A stretch of DNA of 64,000 nt from Xestospongia muta. Taxonomy: Eukaryota; Porifera; Demospongiae; Haplosclerida; Petrosiidae. Below the pieces are notes generated by a model. That model was not told where the DNA came from, did not search any database, and was given only the letters and a program-made list of their open reading frames with translations. The stretch covers positions 5,672,136 through 5,736,135 of the forward strand of contig OY848919.1 in the NCBI GenBank assembly GCA_963693285.1, given 5' to 3'. Position numbers and translations under genes: made by a program. This document shows, piece after piece, positions 8,321 through 18,243 of this stretch. How positions within the stretch are numbered: the first letter of the stretch is position 1; each line of letters starts with the position of its first letter.

Positions 8321-11300
8321 ATGTGGCCGATATTCTTTTTCGTTTTGTCAATTCTCTTTTCTTGCTTTATGCCATGTACTGGAAAGAGTAATAACATCTT
8401 TCCAGTTAATTCATCATCTGATTTAGAGCAGTACTTGTGTAACACAACATGGTCCTCTCAATACCTTGTGTTCTTGTTAAACAGTTCTGTTAACTTCGCC
8501 ATTTCACCTGGTGAATTCTGTCAAGTGGCAACTCAAAAAAGGGTTAATTGAAATATGCAGTAATTCTTCTACAGAATCAGCAAATATAACATGTGTTCAT
8601 AATGATACACGGCAGACATTTTCGCAGCCAAGACGAGGTCTAGTTTTCTTCAACTCTCAAGTGACTCTTAAACATTTGGTGATTAAGAATTGTGGTACAT
8701 ATCTCACTACTATACAAGATACTGCAATCACTTAGTACCTCAATAGTTCATCTCTGTATTACACTTCATCTCATGCCGCTGCCTTAGTCTTTGTTCATTG
8801 TCAGGTCAATATAACTCACGTTAACTTCTACTACTCATATGGGTTAGCTATGATTGGTATAAATTTATATAACTCCACTATCAATAATGTTATTATGTCT
8901 AATTCATCATATAGTCTTGAAATTTACCAAACTAACAAGCAGAGTATTGGAAGTGGCTTTCTTCTTCATTATATGGATATTAACAATGCCTTTGAAGAAG
9001 TGAACAGTGATAAACAAGTATCTCATATGCATATTAGTGATGCCTCTTTCTCATATAACTATGATTACAACACTCATTCTTTCATTACTGATACCTACTA
9101 TAACAAACATTCATCATCTTCTGGTGGTTCCAATCCTATTGTCAATGCAGCTGGACTAACAATACTTTACACACAACAGAATACTAGTGGTCAGGTGTCA
9201 GTTCATATAAGTGAGTCACATTTTGTTTATAATAGAGGTAGTTTTGCAGGTGGTATGTTTATTTTACAATATCACAGTATTGCTGTCACTAACACAACAA
9301 TTACCAATACAGTATTCAGTCGTAACATTAACTATCAGCACTGTCATGGAGCAGCTGTTGTGTTTTATTGGTTGTATTCATTACCTGAATCTAAAAATGA
9401 AGGAAGATTAACACCACTTTATTTTGATAACACATCATTTTTTAAGCACAAAGGCATTGATAACAGACCAATAAACAATTTGGACTATGGAGCTGTCTAT
9501 ATTGGTATTGTCAATCCTGGACTTGTTCATCTTAATATTCTTTTTAGTAGATGTACATTTTCAGAAAATTTTGTTGCAAATACATGAGCTTGTCTATATG
9601 CCAGAGTCTATCAGTTTGATGACAATACAGGTGATGTCTCGATTACATTGGACAGTACTATTGCAACAAAGAATTCTCAATATATTAGAATCCCATTTGT
9701 ATCATCAGCAGGTATTTTTTATTTCCAAAGAATTGCTAAAGTTAACATCACTGGGACATCTAACTTCAGTAACAATTATGGATCAGTTATAAGTTCTAAA
9801 GGCTCAAATGTCTATCTATCTGGTAATTTAACTTTTAATAATAATCACGCCACAAATGGTCCTGCAATCCTTCTAGTAGGCAGCTGTCAATTACATTTTA
9901 TGAGCGAAGTTATAGCCAAGTTTACTAATAATTGGGCTGAGTTAATGGGAGGAGCTATACATGCTAGAGGTGATGGAAAGTGCGCCATACAAATTGACTC
10001 AAATGTTGAACAAGTAATGTTCTCAGACAATGAAGCAAGAAGAGCTGGATTATCAACATATGCAGAGCCTATATTCTCATGTTATATCAACAACTCAGAC
10101 TTACTTATATCTCCTAATGAAATAATGGCATATTATTATCAACACTTCAATTTTACCAAAATCAAATTCTTCTTTACTTCAGGTTTCAACTATTCCACAG
10201 AAACTTATAGAAGGTGCTGACATGCAACCACCTCTACAAATATATCCAGGACAAGAAATTTATTACTGTATTTCAGCTAGAGATGCTCTTGATAGAAATG
10301 TTTATTCTACCATAGCAATTGATATTGTTAGAAATTATTCAAAGCATAATATTCCTAAAAAAACAAAACTGTGGTTGTCTTTTGATGATCAAGAACAACT
10401 TATACAAGAAGGGAAAAAATGCACAAACGTTAGGATGACTGTTCATATAAATGATCAGTCCAATAATATAATTAATGGAATGATTGTATTCTCTCTGTCC
10501 ACACAACCAGCAATTTTAACAAAAAGTGTCAAAATTTATCCATGTCCACTGGGATTTGATTTGAATAAGACAACGGGAGTCTGTGAACTTTCATCTCCAT
10601 TTGATAACTTGAAAAAACATCATCACCTTACAGTCCCCATTATTGGTAATGTGAGTAGTCAGACAATAACAAGACTTTTCACATTTATCTCTTGGGCAGG
10701 AACAATAGAATATGAGAACAAAACAAAGACACAATTTGGTGTATCTTTAGCTTGTCCAATTGGATATTGTAATAGCAATCACACACTACCTTACTTCTAC
10801 AGTGGTGACTTATCATCTAATCAAAGCTTTAAATTGTCAGATGGTATCACTGACTATCATCCACCATTATGTTTATATCAACGTGAAGGAACATTATGTG
10901 GTAGATGTAGTGAGGGATTAAGTGTGGTATTTGGGTCTACAGAATGTCAACATTGTAGTAATGCTTGGATAACATCAGTAAGTATTTATCTAGTCATTGG
11001 CCCACTTCTTATTTATCTGTTATATGCTCTTAAACTTACATTAACACTTGGTACATTTAATGGAATTATATTCTATGTTCAGGCTGCTAATGTGGGGATA
11101 CTAGATATGTTAAGTGTTTACAATGGAAGAATGGAAGTAGTAAGAAAAATATCAGTTGTTCTACTTTCATTTCTAAATCTTGGTCTTGGATTTCCTCTAT
11201 GCTTTTAGGATGGAATGACAGAGTTATGGAAAGCTGGTCTCAGTTTACTGTTTCCACTCTATCTACTGATAATAGTTGTTGTCCTCATTATCTTTAGCCG

Positions 11301-12161
11301 TTTTTCTCTAAGGCTTTCCAATAGAATAGCTGACTCCTCAGTTCAAGTACTAGTTACTGTTGTACACCTTTCTTTTGGACGACTATTAGGTGCAATTATC
11401 AATACCTTTACACCAGCTAAAGTGTTTACTTCAGACCAGACATATCATGTATGGTATTGGGATGGGTGTGTTGAATATGGTAGTAAAGGACATATTACTC
11501 TTATGATAATCACATCATTGGTTGTCTTCCCTCTCCTCTCATCCTATGTTCTCCTTCTCCTTTTTGCTAAACCTCTTAGATATTGGATATGTGCCAATGA
11601 ATACACAAGACCAATACTTGAAGCTATCCATGCTCCATATAAGGATGATAAGCAGTACTGGTTTGTAGCTCGCCTCTTACTTCTTATTATGATATACATA
11701 TTGTGCAGTATTAAACCTTATGCTCAAGTTATCTATATAGTTATTGCCTCAATATTGTTCTTATTCATAATTGGTCAGGCTATCTTTAGACCATATCTGA
11801 GTAACTTTAATAACCTGTTAGATTGTTGGCTTCTTTTTAACTTTGCCATTGTATATATCACAACATGGTATCTGAGACATATGGAGGTAACAGTTTTCGA
11901 TATTTCTGCTATACTCCTGTTTTTTATTACTCTGTTCATAGTAGTGGTCTATCATATCCTGTTCATTACAGGACAACTAAAGAAAGTACAAAGAAAAGTC
12001 AATATGATTTATACAAGAATCAGTCAGTATTTGTCACACATCAATCATAAATACAACAATTATGGTAACCAAACATCTCGTCGTTTACCATTACAAGATG
12101 CAAATGATTCCTTTTATGACTCGTCATAACTACAGAGAGCCAATGTTGGGTTCATATTAAT
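8321..12161 (+). pseudogene. R2: class A/C chimeric receptor pseudogene
   Basis: It starts with an intact signal peptide (ATG 8321, LSILFSCFMPCTGKS) and the family ectodomain. The frame is broken by a 2-nt net deletion near 8540, TAG at 8733 (GAG in R6), TGA at 9585 (GGA in paralogues), a 5-nt deletion near 10158, TAG at 11206 (a Tyr codon in paralogues) and a short deletion near 12120 that breaks the tail after ANDSFYDSS. The paralogous ending (REPMLGS) finishes near 12161. Up to about 11040 it is class A. After TM1 it switches to class C (FNGIIFYVQAANVGILDML, as in the relic at 14030). It is a clear pseudogene, although the second half (10222-12129) is nearly intact. Confidence 0.85.
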
Positions 12162-13009
12162 AAGTATCTTTGCTTTCAATGTGTGCACTGTAGTTCAGAT
12201 GTCTGCTCTGTTTACTTTGTTAGTTCACATATATACTATCTTAGTATTAATTACACAACTTTACTATAAAATATTTCTTACTTTATACTTTTACATATAA
12301 TGTTTGCTATTTGCTGAGCACAATAATATATTATCTATGGAGATAATTATAGTATGTAAACTAAAGTATATATAGGGTTTTGCAGATTTGTTAATTAGTG
12401 GTTCAGTTTTTAAATAGGCCAACACTTTTAGTACGAAATATTTCTTAACAATGTTCATTCACGTGTCCTTTGTTACTCTACTCATATTTAAGTAACTTTC
12501 TGGTGTTGTTGAAATAGTTAATGAAATATATATTTTTTCAGTTCATATCTACTTGAAGTTGACAAGATATTACAATATTTACATCATTTCCTGTATTGTA
12601 GAGTGTCTAAGTTTATTGTTTGTCATCATATGACATTGAGTATTATCTACACCAGTTGTTTTTAAAATGATATTGAAATTTAAGGAAGTGTTTTAGTAAA
12701 TTCAAGAACCAAGACACTACAATATCTTATAATTAATTAAGTAAAATACATAATGTACAATACAATAAGTTTTACCTATTCATTTGTTAAAGACAGATTA
12801 TTTATGGTGTCAAAACATTTTCTAGATATGTAAATTGTATTAAACAGGTACTATAGATAATGTAATTATCTAGACTTATGCAATCTTTTGAATCTGCCTA
12901 TAATTTAGAGAGATTTACAAGCTCAAACTTAACATGAATAGAAATTAATATGAAGAGTGTTTATTAGCAGATATGCATTAAATAAAAGAAAACCATTCAT
13001 ATAGCAGTT
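12162..13009. other. AT-rich intergenic DNA
   Basis: I see no ORF, RNA gene or clear repeat here. The sequence after the R2 stop does not visibly match the class A 3' flank, consistent with R2 having a class C 3' end. Confidence 0.5.
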
Positions 13010-13330
13010 ATTAATGTCTTCACATCAGCTGACATTTACTCTGCAACCACGACTTACAATGTTTGGTATTGGGAAAGGTCAGTTAAAAAATATGGTGAAT
13101 TGCTATCCCTCTATTACCACACATTGTTCTTTGCTCGTTTTTGCTGGACCAATGCAATGTACAAGAGTAAATGATTATGTCTGATCTCTACAAGAAGGAA
13201 AGGAGCATTGGTTTGTAACTCGATTTTTTTGTTAGTAAGTACATGTATTTTTTTTCATACTACAAGCAGTAAATTATTTTATAACATATGTGATAGCCTC
13301 ACCAATAATCACATTATCTTACTTTAAAGA
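13010..13330 (+). pseudogene. Receptor membrane-region relic
   Basis: Fragments match the region between the middle membrane segments: a piece resembling INVFTSADIYS, then TYNVWYWE (near 13055-13075), LPHFVLCSFLL-like sequence and a decayed EGKEHWFVTRFF (near 13190-13230). Stops and indels occur throughout. It is close to the relic at 16130-16440, including the shared phrase TTTTTTTGTTAGT. Confidence 0.55.
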
Positions 13331-13336
13331 AAAAAA

Positions 13337-13740
13337 TCACTAAACTGGTCCATGTCCAGCCATTATATTATTATTCATTAATGTTTTACATGTACACAAT
13401 TGTCTATTACAGATCCATAATACCTGTTATTGATGGACAATATTATGTTTTCATAACATTAATTTCTGTTGGCTTTCAATTTCCTTTGTTTATTGTAACT
13501 TTAGCTTATAGTATGCAGTAGTCATGTAGAGTCTGTATTGTTATATGTTACTATTGAAAGTGACAAATACATCTATTGATTTAATTTAACTTTATTTTAT
13601 TTTTCTACCTAAAAACCAATTTTCTCTATCACAAGTCCTATACCAATGTGCTTTCTGAATTATTTGCTGCTATTTACTAATCTGAACTGCAGGTATATAT
13701 TGTTGTGGAGAACTGTATCGTAAAAGATCTCATTAACAAA
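13337..13740 (+). repeat. Distal upstream block, copy 1
   Basis: A region of about 400 bp is shared with 17590-17975, 29585-29965 and 40500-40900. Landmarks are ATGTTTTACATGTACACAAT, TCTGTTG..TTTCAATTT, CCAATTTTCTCTATCACAAG and GAACTGCAGGTATATATTGT. In the other three places it lies a few hundred bp before an intact start (R3, R4, R5). Here only a receptor relic follows, so the original 5' half of that gene has been lost. Confidence 0.65.
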
Positions 13741-13799
13741 TGATTAAAAAACTCTTGGTAATGGAGCCCAGTTATCAAACTGGTATATATACTTCAAAG

Positions 13800-15310
13800 A
13801 ATAAGACTTGTGAAACACATGACTCATTGTGTTTACATCATTGTGTAGGTCCACTGTGTGGTAGTTGTAGTAGGTTTAAAGAAGACTAAAAACTAGTGTG
13901 GTGTTTGGTTCTACAGAATGCAGACAATGTAGTAACCTGTAGTTGTGGACAATAGTCCTCTATGCAGTAGCTGATCTTCTTTTCATTTACCTTTTATTTG
14001 CTCTCAGACTTACATTAACAACTGGTACATTCAATGGAATTATATTCTATGCTCATACTGCTAATGTGGGGATACTAGATATGTTGAGTATTTACGATGG
14101 GAACAATGGAGTTGTGAAAAATATCTTAATTGTTTTACTTCGTTTCTAAATCTTGGACTTAGATTTCCTCTCTATGTTTTTACAATGGAATAGAGTGAGT
14201 TATTGAAAGCTGGTCTCATTTTAGTGTTCTCACTTTATTTACTGACAATAGTTGCTTTTCTCTAAGGCTTTCCAATAGAATAGCTGACTCCTCAGTTCAA
14301 GTACTAGTTACTGTTGTACACCTCTCCTTTGGACAACTATTAGGTGCAATTATCAATACCTTTACACCAGCTAAAGTCTTTACTTCAGAGCAGACATATC
14401 ATGTATGGTATTGGGATGGGTCTGTTGAATATGGTAGTAAAGGACATATTACTCTCATGATAATAACGTCATTGGTAGTATTACCTCTCCTCTTACCGTA
14501 CATTCTCCTTCTCCTTTTTGCTAAATCTCTCAGACATTGGACATGTGCCAATGAATACACAAGACCAATACTTGAAGCTATCCATCCTCCATATAAAAAT
14601 GATAAGTAGTATTGGTTTGTAGCTCGCCTCTTACTTCTTATTATGATGTATCTACTGTACAGTATTGAACCTTATCAACATACCATTTATATTGCCATTG
14701 CCTCAATATCGGTCTTCTTCATATTTGGTCAAGCTATGTTCAGACCTTATAAGAGTAAATTTATTAACTTGTTAGACTGTTGGCTCCTTTTCAATCTTGT
14801 CTGCATATACTTTACAATGCAGCATTTAGAAATAACAGTTTATAGTATACTAACTATCTTCCTGTTCTTCATGACCTTTGTTATTCTACAGGTCTATCAT
14901 TTGCTATTTATTACAGGACATCTAAGGGAATAGAAAGAAAAGTAAATGACATTTGCACAAATTTCTATCAATATTTGTCACATTTTAATGTTTTCAATCT
15001 TGTCTACATATGCTTTACAATGCAGCATCTAGAAATAACAGTTTATAGTATATTAGCTATCTTCCTGTTCTTCATAACCTTTTTTGTTGTACTGGTCTAT
15101 CATTTGCTGTTTATTACAGGAAAACTAAAGAGAATAGGAAGAAAAGTAAATGACATTTGCACAAAAATCTATCAATATTTGTTGCATTTTAATCATAACA
15201 ACCACTACCATGGTAACCAAAGATCTCATCGTTTACCATTACAAGATGCTAATGATTCCTTTTATAGTTCATGTGATAACTTCAGAGAACCAATGTTGGG
15301 CTCAAACTAA
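13800..15310 (+). pseudogene. Class C receptor relic, C-terminal half
   Basis: It begins in the Cys stalk (HDSLCLHHCVGPLCGSCSRF near 13820-13875) and continues through TM1 (13943 onward), FNGIIFYAHTANVGILDML, the paralogous middle segments (14270-14640, stop in the HPPYKNDK.YW motif) and the last membrane segments. It ends with the tail RLPLQDANDSFYSSCDNF and REPMLGSN, stop at 15308. Several stops and frameshifts break it. The last membrane segment and part of the tail are duplicated in tandem (see the repeat at 14788). It is the closest match to the 3' end of R2. Confidence 0.75.
14788..15193 (+). repeat. 203-bp tandem duplication in class C relic
   Basis: TTTTCAATCTTGTCT begins at 14788 and again at 14991. 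Each unit covers the last membrane segment (LEITVYSIL..IFLFF) and the start of the tail, ending TATTTGT..CATTTTAAT. The copies differ by scattered substitutions, so the duplication is not very recent. Confidence 0.8.
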
Positions 15311-15769
15311 AATACAAAAATGTTTTTTTTAATATTAAATGACCACTGCCTTGCACACTGGTTGTTCATATTGTATTTTTTGTTATTGTAATTATTAATA
15401 TTGCTGTGTGTTAATTACATAATAAAAATCCAATTTGGTTGTCTTATACATGTTTTACTGTTATTAACCTTAATTTTAATAAGTTGTTTAGTCATATAAT
15501 ATACTTATATTAGTGTCATCATGGGATACTGATAACTACATCAAATTGTTAATACAATATTATTGTTGAATAAGTGACTATACATTATCCAATTATATAT
15601 ATCATTTGCTATTTATTAAGATTAATTTTATATTGAGAGTCAGTAAGGAGGCATGTAGAATTCAATTTAGACATAACTTCCGTTTATGCTCAAAACTTTC
15701 TAACTTATTTATTAAAATTTAGTTTCAGTTTCAGTAATGAAAGTAGTGAATAGTTATTACTTTGTTATA
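15311..15769. other. Intergenic DNA after class C relic
   Basis: This is AT-rich sequence with no ORF or repeat that I can support. It contains AATAAAAATCC at 15420, a possible old polyadenylation signal about 110 nt after the relic stop. Confidence 0.35.
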
Positions 15770-16720
15770 TACTATCAAACTCACATTAACAAATGGTACA
15801 CTCAATGAAATATTTTCTGTACACAAGCTATTGTAAATTGTAGAGTAATAAGTAGATTTGTTGCAGTTATTTACTGGAAATGATTTAGCAAAGATCTCCA
15901 AATTAACTTTTTCATCATAATGAATGTAAAACTTTGCTATCCTCTGTGCTTTTAGAGTTATGGAAATTGGTCTCAGTTTACTATTTGAACTCTATCTCTT
16001 GACAATAGTTGTTGTTCACATGATACTCAGTTGTTATCATGTCAGACGTTCCAATAGAATAACTCACTTATCAGTCCAAGTACTTGTTGCTATCACATTT
16101 ATCTCCTTTTCAAAATTGGTGCTAGCTGTTATTAATCTTTTTACATAAGCTCACATTCACACTGCAAAAACAACTTCCAATGTTTAGTATTGGGATGGGT
16201 CAGTAAAATATGGTGTTGGTTCATATCTCATTATAATGATCATCACATTAATATACAATTGTTATCTCTCTCTTACCACACTTTGTTCTTTGCTCATCTT
16301 TGCTGGACCAATACAGTATACAAGAGTAAATGAATATGTCTGACCTCTACAAGAAGAAAAGAAGTACTGGTTTGTAGCTTAATTTTTTTGTTAGTGAGTA
16401 CATGTATTTTTTATACATACTACAAGCAGAAATTTATTTTATAACATATATGATAGCAACACTAATAATGACATTATTCTTACTTTTACAAGTTTATACT
16501 TTAAACTATTCAAGAACAGACTAGTCAGTATACTGGATTACTCAATGATCATTAACTTGATCTTTATGCTTATGACAAGATGGTTTTCTTGATAATTGTC
16601 AAAATGCAATAATTGAAATAATAATATTCACCTCTGACATCATTACAATTTTTTAAAACTTTTTCTGCACTATCTTTGGGTTTTAAAAAAGAAGGTTGTC
16701 TGATAATTCTCTTTCTTAAG
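15770..16720 (+). pseudogene. Receptor C-terminal relic
   Basis: Pieces in order match TM1 end (LTLTNGTLNE near 15780), the NLGFPLCF-ELWK junction (15935-15965), IGLSLLFELYLLTIVVVHMI (15965-16020), the SNRITHLSVQVLV segment (16050-16090), FNVWYWDGSVKYG (16170-16215) and LLDYSMIINLIFMLMTRWF (16540-16590). Frames change repeatedly and stops are present. The end merges into the conserved DNA that precedes R2, R6 and R7. Confidence 0.65.
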
Positions 16721-16739
16721 GTATCAAGAGGCAAAGCAT

Positions 16740-17220
16740 TAATTTTCATAAATATTAAAATTATATTTTTAGATTATTTACTTGTTTATTTCATCATGTA
16801 TATTTTGTAACTAGTATTGTAGATGTCAAGGGAGTTATATTTAATATAATATGTGACCAGATTTGCAATAAGGGATCACTTCTGGGAAAACATTTATGAC
16901 ATGATGCATGAAAAGGACAAACGTTAAACATCCCAAAAACTGTTTTATCTACACACAGCTGCTATATATTCACAACTGTTCATAGTAACTGCATGTATGC
17001 ATACAAAACTGTTTTTAAAGTGTTTTAACAGTTGTCTTTTTTCATAGATCTTATCACAAATGCTTTGACAGAAATGGTCCCTTATTGCAAATTAGGTCAC
17101 ATATGTTTTGCATGATATTGCTTTGGTAGACAATACTGTTTTGAGTGTTACAGCTTTCATTTTTATATTGACAATGGACATCGTATGAATTTATTGTCCA
17201 GTAGAAATTGTTAGAAGCAA
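16740..17220 (+). repeat. Proximal upstream block interrupted by a MITE
   Basis: The block TTATTTACTTGTTTATTTCAT ... GATGTCAAGGGA ... GTTTCATTTTTATAATGACA is shared with 7990-8200, 39970-40190, 50165-50370 and 59960-60160. Only this copy contains the 250-bp insert 16852-17101. Confidence 0.65.
16852..17101. mobile_element. Tc1/mariner-type MITE with TA duplication
   Basis: Terminal inverted repeats are TGTGACCAGATTTGCAATAA at the left and, read from the right on the other strand, TGTGACCTAATTTGCAATAA, both followed by GGGA(T/C)CA. The element is 250 bp, flanked by TA at 16850-16851 and 17102-17103. Uninterrupted paralogous sequence (for example near 8065 and 50235) shows the empty site. It has no coding capacity. 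TA target duplications point to the Tc1/mariner superfamily. Confidence 0.85.
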
Positions 17221-17589
17221 TAGTGATTTATACAAACATTGATAATATTGACTAAAATAACTTTTAGTATGACAGGAAGATTTTGTGAATTTCCTAATTT
17301 GCTTAAGTCACCATATTTATGACTTCAGCAATGAGATACTCCCTATAAGATATTAATATATAATATATTATATTATATATATTAATTGATCTTTGTGATA
17401 TTGTCACCTGGATAGCATAATACATATAATAAAAAGTACTAATGTGTGAGTTTAATGGATTTTAATGTTCAAATATAGTAGTTGGCTTTGGTGTATGTAA
17501 CAAAAATAAATGAAAGAACTGTTGTATGACATTAAGATTTGTGAACATCCTAATTTCTCCAAGTTACTATATTTAAGGAACAAATCACT
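17221..17589. other. Intergenic DNA with AT palindrome
   Basis: No gene is seen. Around 17350-17390 lies a long run of only A and T with local dyad symmetry (TTAATATATAATATATTATA). Parts are shared with 40200-40490 upstream of R5 (for example CAGGAAGATTTTGTGAATTT), so it belongs to the old duplicated upstream region. Confidence 0.5.
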
Positions 17590-17975
17590 AAACTGATCTA
17601 TGTCCAGCCATAGTACTATTAATCATTGATGTTTTAGATTTATACAATTGTCCATTACAGCTTGATAATATCAGTTATTGATGGACAGGATTGTTTTCAT
17701 AACATTAATTTCTGTTCACTTTCAATTTTCTTTTTCTTTATTGTAGCTTTTGTAATGTAGAGTAGTCATATAGGGTGTGTATAGTTATATGTGGTTATTA
17801 AAAGATCCAAATTAATTTACTTACTCATTTTAATTTTTATTTAGTTATCTATATTACAACCAATTTTCTCTATCACAAGTGCTATGCTAATAAGCTTTCT
17901 GAATTATTTGCTGCCAATTACTAATCTGAACTGCAGGTATATATTGTTGTGGAGAACTGTATCATAGGAGAGTAA
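17590..17975 (+). repeat. Distal upstream block, copy 2 (upstream of R3)
   Basis: It matches 13337-13740, 29585-29965 and 40500-40900, with the same landmarks (CACTAAACTGATC, CAATTTTCTCTATCACAAG, GAACTGCAGGTATATATTG). It lies about 270 bp before the R3 start. It may hold shared enhancer sequence or may simply have travelled with the gene. Confidence 0.6.
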
Positions 17976-18178
17976 CATTGACTACTCATTTATCCAGTAA
18001 ATAATTTGAATATTAACATAAACTCATTTATTCTTAACTCTCTAACATACCAATGAAATCATTTTGTCAACAATGTTTTCCCTCGATGATTTACCCAAAA
18101 TGTATAATTCTAATAATGACCAGTTTTGAGTTATTTATTGTTTATTTTCATAATCGTTTACTATAAAACACTAACGAG

Positions 18179-18188
18179 CACATATAGA
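18179..18188 (+). promoter_or_regulatory. Core promoter of R3, TATA element degenerate
   Basis: At the position of TATAAATAG in the paralogues R3 has ACATATAGAG, 65 nt before the ATG at 18244. The flanking block (CACTAACGAG before, AGTAAACAGACA after) is kept. R3 may therefore have a weaker promoter although its ORF is intact. Confidence 0.5.
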
Positions 18189-18243
18189 GTAGATAGTAAA
18201 CAGACAATCTGCAGAAACGATTGAAGCTTAAAGCTACATTGTC

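Noticed and set aside
13285..13740. CRISPR-like or short-spaced repeat arrays in intergenic DNA
   Set aside because: No regularly spaced identical repeats are present. The similarities are long paralogous blocks, and the genome is eukaryotic.
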